This document shows positions 7,771 to 15,528 of a stretch of DNA of 64,000 nt, in pieces. The DNA comes from an uncultured Oscillospiraceae bacterium. GTDB lineage: Bacteria > Bacillota > Clostridia > Oscillospirales > Ruminococcaceae. A program made the position numbers and the translations under genes. The DNA is taken from positions 1 through 64,000 of the forward strand of contig UQBC01000011.1 in NCBI GenBank assembly GCA_900539195.1, in the 5' to 3' direction. The notes under the pieces were generated by a model that had not been told where the DNA came from, did not search any database, and worked only from the letters and a program-made list of their open reading frames with translations. Within the stretch, counting starts at the first letter, position 1, and each line of letters starts with the position of its first letter.

Positions 7771-8048
7771 AAAAAACTCCCGTCCCAGTTGGGACAGGAG
7801 TATAGTTTACCTGCGGTACCACCCAAATTACCGTATAATAAAACACGGTCACTCGCTACACATACTATCATATGTGCGACCTGTAACGGAGGTATCCGTC
7901 TCCCCTAAAATATCGCCTGACGATATTCTCGGTTTGCCCTCGTGAGTCCATTCACAAGCGTATGTATCATTGCCTTTACACCGACCGGCAACTCTCTGTC
8001 ATACAGTGACGGGTGCTACTACTCTCACTCATAGGTTTAACATATTCT
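7771..8048 (-). promoter_or_regulatory. T-box leader upstream of trpB2 (probable Trp specifier)
   Basis: Read on the minus strand. The T-box sequence TGGGTGGTACCGCAG (complement about 7811-7828) precedes a terminator hairpin (7771-7801; arms ACTCC(T/C)GTCCC and GGGAC(G)GGAGT, then T6). Stem I features are upstream: AGAGAGTTGCC, the distal-loop segment CGGTCGGTGTAAAGGCAA, and a specifier-like loop GAATGGACT in which TGG (Trp) is followed by a purine. Uncharged tRNA would pair with the T-box and prevent termination. A Trp specifier agrees with the downstream trpB2; the codon was placed by eye and should be confirmed by alignment. Confidence 0.88.
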
Positions 8049-8054
8049 GTGTTC

Positions 8055-8083
8055 ATTATATCCGCTGTAAAACCGTTTGTCAA
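8055..8083 (-). promoter_or_regulatory. Promoter of the T-box-trpB2 transcript
   Basis: On the minus strand TTGACA (8078-8083), 17 bases, TATAAT (8055-8060): both boxes match consensus. Transcription would start near 8048, at the 5' end of the T-box. Confidence 0.85.
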
Positions 8084-8402
8084 GTGCTTTTTTGAAATTT
8101 CCGTAAATTTTTTCAAATCCTCCGATATTACTATGTTGAATAGCCCGATATGAAATAAAGCAATACAGCGTTGCATAATAGACTAAACCGCCTTGATAAC
8201 TTAAAGGCAATACCGCATAATTAACGGCTATCACCTTTGTCACACGCTTGCTTGCATATTTTCCGCCATCTTGCACAAATTTCGCTTGACAGGCGCCGGC
8301 CTGCCTGCACTCAATTTATACAATCTGACGAAAAATCTGACTGCGCAATCGCATGACAATAATTATGTGGTTTTGCCTTAAATACATTGTGCATTTTACC
8401 GA
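8084..8402. other. Intergenic region between divergent trpB2 and MATE promoters
   Basis: About 320 bases without a supportable gene. It holds GGCAATACCGCATAATTAAC and adjoining bases (8206-8231), which match in inverse orientation a hairpin between flgC and flgB (53200-53229), and a GC-rich partly palindromic patch near 8290-8312. Nothing else is recognised. Confidence 0.5.
8206..8231 (+). repeat. Short dispersed repeat (GGCAATACCGC unit)
   Basis: The 26 bases match the reverse complement of the hairpin at 53200-53229 with one substitution. Here the closing arm (ATTGCC) is missing, so this copy cannot form the full stem. Confidence 0.6.
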
Positions 8403-8431
8403 TTGAAACAGGAGGGGCAATATAGTATAAT
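8403..8431 (+). promoter_or_regulatory. Probable promoter of the MATE gene
   Basis: TTGAAA (8403-8408), 17 bases, TATAAT (8426-8431). It would give a leader of about 220 bases containing the repeat copies at 8524-8654. Confidence 0.65.
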
Positions 8432-8523
8432 TGCTTAGCAATAAATTAATAAGAAGTCACATTCAGAGATGCGGTGGTATCGCATAAAATTATAGCTATA
8501 ACATACAAGGCACACTATTTTTT

Positions 8524-8654
8524 ATTCCCGCCGTTACGCAAACGATTCACACAGCAGAAAGTTGATTAAAGGCGGAATATGGAGCGGCACATTGCCGCCC
8601 GCCCGCCGTTACGCAAACAATCCCGCTAATACAAAGTCGGTAAAAGGAGGAAAA
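8524..8654 (+). repeat. Dispersed ~80-bp repeat, one full and one partial copy
   Basis: The full copy (8524-8605) runs from ATTCCCGCCGTTACGC through AAAGGCGGAATATGGAGCGG to a GC-rich palindrome. A second, partial copy starts at about 8602 (CCCGCCGTTACGC) and ends in AAAGGAGGAAAA. It is an inverted relative of 7428-7509. The end of the partial copy provides the ribosome site of the MATE gene. Confidence 0.75.
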
Positions 8655-8661
8655 TGTTTAT

Positions 8662-10032
8662 ATGTCAGCAGTAAAAGACCTTACAAAAGGCTCACCTATG
8701 AAGCTCATACTCGGATTTATGCTCCCTATGCTGTTAGGACTTCTCTTTCAGCAGTTTTACAATATGGTCGATACGATAGTCGTCGGACAGTTCCTCGGTG
8801 TAAACGCACTCGCAGGTGTCGGCTCGACAGGCTCGGTGAACTTCCTTGTTCTCGGCTTCTGCATGGGCGTATGCGCGGGCTTTGCCATACCCGTTGCGCA
8901 GAAATTCGGAGAAAAGGATTTTGACGGTCTGCGTAAGTTTGTCGGCAATACGATATGGCTTGGCATAGGCTTCGCCGCAGTAATGACAACAGCGACCTGC
9001 CTGCTTTGCGGAAACATCCTCCACTGGATGAATACGCCCGACACGGTTTTTAAAGAGGCGTATGACTATATCTTCGTGATTTTCTTAGGCATCCCCGTAA
9101 CGTTCCTCTATAACATTTTATCGGGATTTATCCGCTCGCTCGGCGATTCAAAATCCCCCGTTGTCATTCTGATTATTTCAAGCATACTCAATGTCGGCCT
9201 TGATCTGCTGTTCATTCTGGTGTTTGATATGGGCGTAGCCGGTGCAGGCTGGGCTACCGTCCTTGCACAGCTTATATCCGGTATCGCCTGCCTTGTATAT
9301 ATGATAAAGCGCTTTGATATCCTGCACTTATCAAGGAAAGATTTAAAACCCGACGCTTATTCAATGAGCAGGCTTTGCGCTATGGGCGTGCCTATGGGAC
9401 TTCAGTATTCCATTACCGCTATCGGAAGTATTCTTTTACAGTCGGCGGTAAATTCGCTCGGTGAAACCTATATGGCGGCTGTCACCGCAGGAAGCAAGGT
9501 AACACAGTTCCTGTGCTGTCCGTTTGACGCAATGGGTTCTACAATGGCCACCTACTGCGGTCAGAACGTAGGCGCAGGCAGGGTCGACCGTATCGAAAGC
9601 GGCGTTAAGAAATGCTCGATGCTCGGCATAGCCTATGCGATAATCGCCCTTATCGTGATAATACCGTTCGGCGGCGAATTTTCAAAGCTGTTTATAGACG
9701 GAACGCAGACAGAAATACTGGATCTTGCAAAGCAGTTTTTGTGGCTCAATGTGGTGTTCTACATTCCGCTTGCATTCGTAAACATTATCCGCTTTTCGAT
9801 ACAGGGACTTGGCAACAGCCAGCTTGCCGTTTTTGCCGGAGTATTCGAGATGATAGCAAGAGGCGGTGTGGCACTGGGACTTGTTCCCGCTTTCGGATAT
9901 GTCGCCGTATGTCTTGCCAGCCCTGCGGCATGGGTGCTTGCCGATCTGTTCCTCTTCCCTGCGTTCTTCCACTCTGTGAAGATACTGAAAAGAAGATTTC
10001 CGGTAAGCCGCAATACGCAAAAAGAGGAATAA
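8662..10032 (+). CDS. MATE family multidrug/toxin efflux transporter
   Basis: 456 residues with about twelve hydrophobic helices in two similar halves, starting with the typical GSPMKLILGFMLPMLLGLLFQQ and PxxVGQFLG-like loop (TIVVGQFLGVNALAGVGS). This is the MatE fold of Na+- or H+-coupled exporters of cationic drugs, flavins or metabolites; the substrate cannot be told. The ATG at 8662 follows AAAGGAGGAAAA. A nearer ATG at 8654 opens only a six-codon frame. The gene is transcribed alone from its own promoter, with no regulator gene beside it; the 5' leader includes copies of a dispersed repeat. Confidence 0.92.
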   Translation: MSAVKDLTKGSPMKLILGFMLPMLLGLLFQQFYNMVDTIVVGQFLGVNALAGVGSTGSVNFLVLGFCMGVCAGFAIPVAQKFGEKDFDGLRKFVGNTIWLGIGFAAVMTTATCLLCGNILHWMNTPDTVFKEAYDYIFVIFLGIPVTFLYNILSGFIRSLGDSKSPVVILIISSILNVGLDLLFILVFDMGVAGAGWATVLAQLISGIACLVYMIKRFDILHLSRKDLKPDAYSMSRLCAMGVPMGLQYSITAIGSILLQSAVNSLGETYMAAVTAGSKVTQFLCCPFDAMGSTMATYCGQNVGAGRVDRIESGVKKCSMLGIAYAIIALIVIIPFGGEFSKLFIDGTQTEILDLAKQFLWLNVVFYIPLAFVNIIRFSIQGLGNSQLAVFAGVFEMIARGGVALGLVPAFGYVAVCLASPAAWVLADLFLFPAFFHSVKILKRRFPVSRNTQKEE

Positions 10033-10057
10033 CCGGAGAATTAATGTCATGACCGGC

Positions 10058-10085
10058 TTGCATAATTCACGTTTTATGGTATACT
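10058..10085 (+). promoter_or_regulatory. Promoter of the flavoprotein reductase gene
   Basis: TTGCAT (10058-10063), 16 bases, TATACT (10080-10085), about 55 bases before the start codon. Confidence 0.6.
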
Positions 10086-10140
10086 TTACAGTGTAGTGAG
10101 AAAAAACGGCTTACGGGCAATCGACATAAAGGAGTACCGG

Positions 10141-11016
10141 ATGAGCGAAACACCTTCATATGATATAGCAATAATCGGCACAGGACCTGCCGGAATTTCT
10201 GCGGCGATAAATGCAAAGATACGAAATAAGAAGTTTATCCTTTTCGGCAGTGATAAGCTCAGCACAAAGGTTGAGTGTTCACACCTTATTTCAAATTACC
10301 CTGCCCTGCCTGAAATCAGCGGCAGGGAGCTTAACGAAAAACTTGCTTCTCATCTGAAACAGATGGATATAGCGATAACAAACGAGCGCATAACAGGCGT
10401 ATACAATATGGGAAAGTATTTTATGCTGCTTGCCGACCAAAAGGAATATAAGGCGGACGCTGTGATTTTAGCAACGGGCGCACAGACCGTAAAAGAGATA
10501 AACGGAGAACGTGAGCTTCTCGGTAAAGGCGTAAGCTATTGTGCAACCTGTGACGGCAACTTCTACACGGGTAAAACAATAGCGGTTATCAGTGATAACA
10601 AGGAAAGCGAAGAGGAAGTAGATTTTCTTGCGGATATTGCAGATAAGGTGTACTTCTACCCGTCCTACAAGACCGATTATTCAAAGGAAAACGTTGAGCG
10701 CCTGACCTCTCCCGTAAAAAGCGTTGACGGAGAACGCCACGCAGGCGGTATAACTCTTGCGGACGGCACACAGTTTGCCGTTGACGGCGTATTTTTCTTA
10801 AAACAGTCGATTTCTGCCGATGTATTGCTAGGCGGTCTTGAAATGAACGACGGCAGTATTGCGGTAAATCATGATATGTCGACCAATATCAAAGGTTGCT
10901 TTGCCTGCGGCGATTGCACAGGAAAGCCGTATCAGATAGCAAAGGCTGTAGGCGAGGGTAACACCGCCCTGCACAGCGCAATAACCTATCTTTCTGAGCT
11001 TAAAAACAAAACCTAA
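10141..11016 (+). CDS. Thioredoxin-reductase-like flavoprotein lacking the NADPH motif
   Basis: 291 residues. The FAD site GTGPAG (13-18), the redox pair CATC (Cys134, Cys137) followed by Asp138, and the second FAD motif GCFACGDC near the C terminus mark the thioredoxin reductase family. In the domain that normally binds NADPH, the expected GxGxxA/S is replaced by VISDNKESEEEV, and the usual HRR..R segment by PSYKTDYSK. The enzyme therefore probably does not use NADPH. Clostridial ferredoxin-dependent flavin thioredoxin reductases (FFTR) lose the same motifs, so this is the best candidate; an orphan redox enzyme of other specificity is possible. ATG 10141 follows AAAGGAG. No thioredoxin gene is adjacent. 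Confidence 0.85.
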   Translation: MSETPSYDIAIIGTGPAGISAAINAKIRNKKFILFGSDKLSTKVECSHLISNYPALPEISGRELNEKLASHLKQMDIAITNERITGVYNMGKYFMLLADQKEYKADAVILATGAQTVKEINGERELLGKGVSYCATCDGNFYTGKTIAVISDNKESEEEVDFLADIADKVYFYPSYKTDYSKENVERLTSPVKSVDGERHAGGITLADGTQFAVDGVFFLKQSISADVLLGGLEMNDGSIAVNHDMSTNIKGCFACGDCTGKPYQIAKAVGEGNTALHSAITYLSELKNKT

Positions 11017-11024
11017 TAAAAGTC

Positions 11025-11060
11025 AAGCCCTACAGATTGAATATTCTGTAGGGCTTGTAT
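11025..11060 (+). terminator. Terminator after the flavoprotein gene
   Basis: A perfect 12-bp stem, AAGCCCTACAGA (11025-11036) with TCTGTAGGGCTT (11045-11056). The T tract is weak (GTATTAT). It may act in both directions, as the genes on either side converge here. Confidence 0.7.
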
Positions 11061-11112
11061 TATACCTATCATAAAACCTCGCCAACTCCGCTCGGTTCTT
11101 CACATCATACCA

Positions 11113-11202
11113 TCACAATTTAAATCCGTCGCCACAGTCAAAGCACGGACGCTTGCAGCGGCTTTGTGCGACCGCAAGACGCCGCAATTCTTCATTTTCC
11201 AT
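11113..11202 (-). CDS. Small Cys-rich ORF (29 aa) coupled to the DGK-family gene
   Basis: The ATG shares one base with the TAA of the upstream kinase gene (TAATG), the classic arrangement for translational coupling. The product is 29 residues: acidic and charged at the start (MENEELRR), then Cys-Lys-Arg-Pro-Cys-Phe-Asp-Cys near the end. Three Cys in nine residues suggest metal binding. It does not match a family I know. Support is the exact junction and the unusual composition; the length is too short to exclude chance. It ends just before the convergent terminator at 11025-11060. Confidence 0.5.
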   Translation of the reverse strand: MENEELRRLAVAQSRCKRPCFDCGDGFKL

Positions 11203-12110
11203 TATACCGTTTCCGGCTCTTTTTCTGCTTTATGTATGGCAATATCCGATTTATCGTAAGCCTTTACCGAATATTCCGTAACATTCTTTATCGTTTCGCC
11301 ATCGATCTGCAATGCTGTCGGTGCGTCAAAATGTACGGTAATATCCCTACCCGTTAAAACCTCCACCATTTCGGTATGACTTATGTGTTCGCCCTTGAAA
11401 ATCGACGGGAATACCATAAGGGTTTTAAGCTTTCCGCTTCCGTACATTATAACTACCGATAAAGTGCCGTCGGGATTGTTTCTTACCTGATTCGGTGCAT
11501 TCATCATACCGCCGCCGTAAAATCTGCCGTGCATTGTCGGCGCAAGCCATACTTTCTTATAGCTGTATTCCTTGCCGTCAACGGTGATCACCGCATTCGC
11601 CGGTCTGAAGCGGAACAGCAGACCTTTAATTGCTATAGAGGTATAATTTATCGGTTTGTCGGATTTAGCGCGAAGCTCATCCCCGACCTCGCAACAATAG
11701 CCGTCAATACCGTATCCGACAGCATTGATAAACCGTGAACTTTTGCCGTTTACCGTAACGATCGGCAGTTCTCTGACATATTCGTTTATCCTTATCGGTT
11801 TACAACCCGGCTCTTTGCCGAGGTCGCGCATAAAGTCATTTCCACTGCCTGTGGCGTAAAAATACAACGGATTTTCATACGGATAACCATCACTGTCGTT
11901 TATAAAACGGTTGAGCGTGCCGTCACCGCCGCAGATTATAATATCGCTTTTGGGAGATATGCTGTCAAAGAATTTGCCGTAGCTTGTTATCTGCGTCATA
12001 TTGCAGTATTTCAATTCTTCATCTTTATATATATCAGTAAGCTTTTTTGAAAGCTCTTCGCCTTTTCCGTTGCCGGACAGCGGATTGTACAGTATGTATT
12101 TTATGCTCAT
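11202..12110 (-). CDS. Diacylglycerol kinase family lipid kinase
   Basis: 302 residues. The N-terminal catalytic domain shows NPLSGNGKG (residues 10-18), the nucleotide loop CGGDGTLNRF near 65 and GSGNDFMRDLG near 95, the standard motifs of the DAGK_cat family (YegS/DgkB/BmrU type). The C-terminal half is the usual beta-sandwich with MHGRFYGGGM. Members phosphorylate diacylglycerol or related lipids; the exact substrate is open. The ATG at 12110 follows GAGGAGGG, so the longer open frame to 12191 is not used. A 29-codon Cys-rich ORF overlaps its stop by one base. It is divergent from an ATPase gene. Confidence 0.9.
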   Translation of the reverse strand: MSIKYILYNPLSGNGKGEELSKKLTDIYKDEELKYCNMTQITSYGKFFDSISPKSDIIICGGDGTLNRFINDSDGYPYENPLYFYATGSGNDFMRDLGKEPGCKPIRINEYVRELPIVTVNGKSSRFINAVGYGIDGYCCEVGDELRAKSDKPINYTSIAIKGLLFRFRPANAVITVDGKEYSYKKVWLAPTMHGRFYGGGMMNAPNQVRNNPDGTLSVVIMYGSGKLKTLMVFPSIFKGEHISHTEMVEVLTGRDITVHFDAPTALQIDGETIKNVTEYSVKAYDKSDIAIHKAEKEPETV

Positions 12111-12181
12111 ATACGCCCTCCTCTTAAAAGCGGCAACCCGATCCTTTATGATTATTATTGTTCCTTCGGCTCTTTTGGTAT

Positions 12182-12210
12182 AGTATAACAAATTTAAACG
12201 GATTTTGCAA
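12182..12210 (-). promoter_or_regulatory. Promoter of the lipid kinase gene
   Basis: On the minus strand TTGCAA (12205-12210), 17 bases, TATACT (12182-12187). Confidence 0.65.
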
Positions 12211-12379
12211 TATATTGTTGCAATTTGTCAACAGATATGGCGAAAATTGTGGAAGTTGACGCTTGAATTCAGGCAAAACCGTGAATTTATTGCGTGCCTT
12301 TGTATATTTCAGTTTTTCTTGATCAAACCGAAAAAGTTGATAATTTTCCAAAGTTTTTACGGATTTTAAGTAAAAACTA

Positions 12380-12408
12380 TTGAATTTTATGAAGTTTTTG
12401 GGTATACT
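12380..12408 (+). promoter_or_regulatory. Promoter of the second AAA ATPase gene
   Basis: TTGAAT (12380-12385), 17 bases, TATACT (12403-12408); AAAGGAGG follows just before the start codon, so the leader is very short. Confidence 0.65.
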
Positions 12409-12428
12409 AGATAAAAGGAGGCGATACA

Positions 12429-13628
12429 ATGATTATAAGAACTCGTTATTTGGATATATTGAAAACATATCGTGATGTTCCGCTGGTAAAAATACTTTCC
12501 GGTATCCGCCGTTGCGGCAAATCGACTATTCTTGATATGCTGGAAAAAGACCTGCTTGAAAGCGGCGTTTCTGCCGACCATATAATTCATTTGCGCTATA
12601 CGTCGGAGGAACTTGATGACAGTATGACAGCAAAGCTGATGTACCGGGATATAAAGGAAAAGATGACCGATAACAATCGTTATTATCTTCTGCTTGACGA
12701 GGTACAGGAAGTCAGCAATTGGGAAAAAGCGGTCAACAGTCTGCTGGAAGATGCCAATACCGATATCTATGTAACAGGTTCCAACTCGAAACTGATGTCA
12801 AGCGAAATATCAACTTATCTGACCGGACGATATATATCTATTCCGGTGTTTACTTTGTCGTTTGCAGAATATATAGAGTTTAAAAAAGGAAAAGGCGGTA
12901 CGGTCAAAGAGCTTCTGAACGAATATATACGCACAGGCGGTTTTCCGATCGTCGCAATCGGTAACTTTGATGAACGCTCGTCCTATCAGATCGCAGAAGG
13001 TATATACAATTCGGTCATTACCGGCGATATCGTAAGAAGACACCATATTACAAATTTCGATTTGTTCAATCGTGTTGTAAAATATGTTATTGAAAATGTC
13101 GGAAAAACCTTTTCTGCAAATGCCATTGTAAAATTTATGAAGAGCGAAGGTCGTTCTTTGTCGGTTGAATCGGTATATAATTATCTGGAATGGTTAGAAA
13201 AAGCCTTTGTGATTTACCGTTGCAGCAGGTATGATATGCAAGGAAAAAGCGTTCTGAAAACACAGGAAAAATTCTATCTTGCGGATTCGTCGCTGAAATA
13301 CTGTGTGATGGGCTTCAACCCTAAATCCGTTGCCGCAATGCTTGAAAATATTGTATACTTTGAGCTCAGACGGAAAGGTTACGATGTATATATCGGGAAG
13401 AATGCCGACAAAGAAATTGATTTCATTGCCGCACATCTGGATAAACGTTTATATGTACAGGTGTGCAGAAATCTCCCCGAAGAATCCGACCGCGAAATCG
13501 CCAACCTGCTAGAGATCAAAGACCACTATCCGAAATATGTGGTGACGCTCGATGAACTGGCGGGAGGTAACATTAACGGGGTAAGAATAGTTCATCTTGC
13601 GGATTTTTTGTTAAGTGAAGAATACTGA
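12429..13628 (+). CDS. AAA-type ATPase with DUF4143 domain (second copy)
   Basis: 399 residues. Walker A is GIRRCGKST (about residues 25-33), Walker B YLLLDEVQEV near 83, and the sensor segment VTGSNSKLM near 115. The C-terminal half is the DUF4143 region. Where the first ATPase (4666-5940) keeps a nuclease-like core ending in AIEIK, this protein has KEIDFIAAH then LYVQVCRN, so the Glu-x-Lys pair is lost. The two proteins are clearly diverged paralogues. ATG 12429 has AAAGGAGG upstream. It is followed by a Fic gene with its own promoter. The role of the family is not known; defence or toxin-antitoxin links have been suggested only from context. Confidence 0.8.
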   Translation: MIIRTRYLDILKTYRDVPLVKILSGIRRCGKSTILDMLEKDLLESGVSADHIIHLRYTSEELDDSMTAKLMYRDIKEKMTDNNRYYLLLDEVQEVSNWEKAVNSLLEDANTDIYVTGSNSKLMSSEISTYLTGRYISIPVFTLSFAEYIEFKKGKGGTVKELLNEYIRTGGFPIVAIGNFDERSSYQIAEGIYNSVITGDIVRRHHITNFDLFNRVVKYVIENVGKTFSANAIVKFMKSEGRSLSVESVYNYLEWLEKAFVIYRCSRYDMQGKSVLKTQEKFYLADSSLKYCVMGFNPKSVAAMLENIVYFELRRKGYDVYIGKNADKEIDFIAAHLDKRLYVQVCRNLPEESDREIANLLEIKDHYPKYVVTLDELAGGNINGVRIVHLADFLLSEEY

Positions 13629-13702
13629 TTTAATAACTATGGAATAACACTATCAGGTATTTGCGTTCGGCACGCAATCCGAATTGCATATAAAAATCGA
13701 AA

Positions 13703-13790
13703 TCTGCATATAGACAACTTGTTTTATATGCAGGAAGATGTATGAAAATCTTGATTTTCTGCATATAATATGCTAAAATTATATGCAGAA
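13703..13790. promoter_or_regulatory. Two palindromic operators before the fic gene
   Basis: Palindrome 2 is a perfect 12-bp inverted repeat, TTCTGCATATAA (13757-13768) and TTATATGCAGAA (13779-13790). Palindrome 1 is the same element with two mismatches, TCTGCATATA (13703-13712) and TATATGCAGG (13725-13734). Centres are 55 bp apart. Palindrome 2 covers the promoter spacer and -10 box. A further half-site, TTGCATATAA, lies at 13684-13693. The downstream protein has a winged-helix tail, so autoregulation is likely. Confidence 0.75.
13751..13779 (+). promoter_or_regulatory. Probable promoter of the fic gene
   Basis: TTGATT (13751-13756), 17 bases, TAAAAT (13774-13779), overlapped by the perfect palindrome at 13757-13790. 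Confidence 0.55.
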
Positions 13791-13803
13791 AGGTTGGCGC
13801 TGT

Positions 13804-14850
13804 ATGAGAAAATTTGATTATTCTTTTTTGGATAACGGTTTGTTGCCGGCAAACCTCGTTAATCTTACTTCAAATATTACCGCACTGAAAACAATGGCGG
13901 GAGTTCGCAAAGATGAATATATGCAGATCTTTACCAAGCTCGAAGCTGTAGCAAAGATACAGTCAATAAAAAGTTCCAATGCTATCGAGGGCATAGTAAC
14001 CAGCGATGAGCGTATCGCTGAGATCGTCAGACAAAACAGCGCACCTTTGAATCACAACGAGGCGGAGATCGCCGGGTACAGGGACGCACTCGATGAAATA
14101 CACCGGGGTTATGAGTATATTGATTTTCGACAGAGTGACATTCTGCGACTGCACGAAACGATGATGAGCTTTGCCGAATATGAGTATGGCGGTCAATATA
14201 AGACTGATGATAATGTGATTCTGGAAATCGATAATGATGGGAACAGGCGTGTGCGATTTCGTCCGATACCCGCAAGCGAAACGGCAGAAGCTATGGAACA
14301 GTTGGAGCTTGCCTATATGGACGCACGGAGTAACTCGAATATCAATCAGCTTCTTTTAATACCATGTGTCATTCTTGATTTTCTGTGTATACACCCGTTC
14401 CGTGACGGCAATGGCAGAATGTCGCGTCTGTTATCTTTGCTTTTGCTATATAAAAACGGATTTGACGCAGGTAAATATGTATCGTTTGAAGAACAGATCA
14501 ACAATTATAAATTTCATTATTATGAAGATTTACGGAAATCTTCTGTAGATTGGAACACTAACGAAAACACTTATTTCCCGTTTGTCGAAAATTTTCTTTC
14601 GACATTATATATGTGTTATAAGGAACTTGACCGGCGCTTTGCGGTGGTACACGGAAAGAAAATTACAAAAAAGGCGCGTATCGAAGCAACGGTACTGAAG
14701 AGTCTGACGCCTTTGTCAAAGGCTGAGATCTGCAAAATTCTTCCCGATGTCAGCGCTACAACGGTCGAAGCTGTACTCGGTGCAATGGTCAGAACAGGAT
14801 CGGTAAAACGGATCGGTGCGGGACGGGGGACGAGGTATATTAAGGGGTGA
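13804..14850 (+). CDS. Fic family protein (AMP-transferase type) with C-terminal winged helix
   Basis: 348 residues. The Fic core carries the complete motif HPFRDGNGRMSR (about residues 198-209), with the catalytic His and the anion-binding GNGR, so it should transfer AMP or another nucleotide moiety to a protein. An N-terminal SSNAIEG (about 58-64) fits the inhibitory helix motif (S/T)xxxE(G/N), placing it with self-inhibited class II Fic proteins. The last 75 residues (LTPLSKAEICKILPDVSATTVEAVL) read as a winged helix-turn-helix, as in the Fic proteins that bind their own promoter. ATG 13804 follows AAAGG. Two palindromes sit over the promoter. The target is unknown; no antitoxin gene is adjacent. 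Confidence 0.9.
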   Translation: MRKFDYSFLDNGLLPANLVNLTSNITALKTMAGVRKDEYMQIFTKLEAVAKIQSIKSSNAIEGIVTSDERIAEIVRQNSAPLNHNEAEIAGYRDALDEIHRGYEYIDFRQSDILRLHETMMSFAEYEYGGQYKTDDNVILEIDNDGNRRVRFRPIPASETAEAMEQLELAYMDARSNSNINQLLLIPCVILDFLCIHPFRDGNGRMSRLLSLLLLYKNGFDAGKYVSFEEQINNYKFHYYEDLRKSSVDWNTNENTYFPFVENFLSTLYMCYKELDRRFAVVHGKKITKKARIEATVLKSLTPLSKAEICKILPDVSATTVEAVLGAMVRTGSVKRIGAGRGTRYIKG

Positions 14851-15161
14851 GGTTCTCCCTTCCGCCGCACCAAAAAAATAGCCCCGCTCGTTGAGTGGGC
14901 GAAAGTGTGGCGGGGCGTCGAATCGCGGTCGTTGGGGTCGGCGCGTCCTTGCGCCGACTCTGTGCGACCGCTATCGTGCATCCTTTGCACGTTTATGAAC
15001 GCTCTGTGGGCTTTGCGTCCTTGCCTCGTCAGCCATTAGTGTCGCTGCTTCCTGCAGCGACTAAGTGTGGCTGACTTTAAGCATCCGTGCTTAAAGCCTT
15101 TGGGCGTTCATTTTATAAGGCATCCGTGCCTTACCCGCGCTGTGCGAGTTCGCCCCTCAAC

Positions 15162-15185
15162 ACCAAAAAAGCAGGGCTATGCCTG
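15162..15185 (+). repeat. Inverted copy of the tRNA-Leu 3' end and terminator arm
   Basis: The 23 bases starting CACCAAAAAAGCAGGGC are identical to the minus strand of 15551-15573, which is the tRNA CCA end followed by the first arm of its terminator. The copy lies inverted about 390 bp away and lacks the second arm. A shorter look-alike, GCACCAAAAAAATAGC, starts at 14868. Confidence 0.7.
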
Positions 15186-15528
15186 TTTGTGGTAGTGGAA
15201 GTGGGGCGGGGTTGTCGAATCGTGCTTGCTCTGTTGGTTTCGCATCCGTGCCTCGTCAGCCGTTTGGGTTGCCACATCGTGTGGCAACTAAGTGCGGCTG
15301 ACTTTAAGCATCCTTGCTTAAAACTTTGGGCAAGCACTATCACGCATCCTTGCGTTTGCGGTCGTTGGGGTCGGCGCGTCCTTGCGCCGACTCTGTGCGA
15401 CCGCTATCGTACATCCTTTGCACGTTTATGAACGCTCTGTTGGTTTCGCATCGTGCGAAACTCTGGGCGTTCATTTTATAAGGCATCCGTGCCTTACCCG
15501 CACAGTGCGAGTTTGCCCCCCCAGCACA

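Noticed and set aside
8562..8924. Plus-strand ORF of 120 aa overlapping the MATE start
   Set aside because: It begins in the dispersed repeat and continues out of frame through the MATE gene with an Arg/Cys-rich translation.
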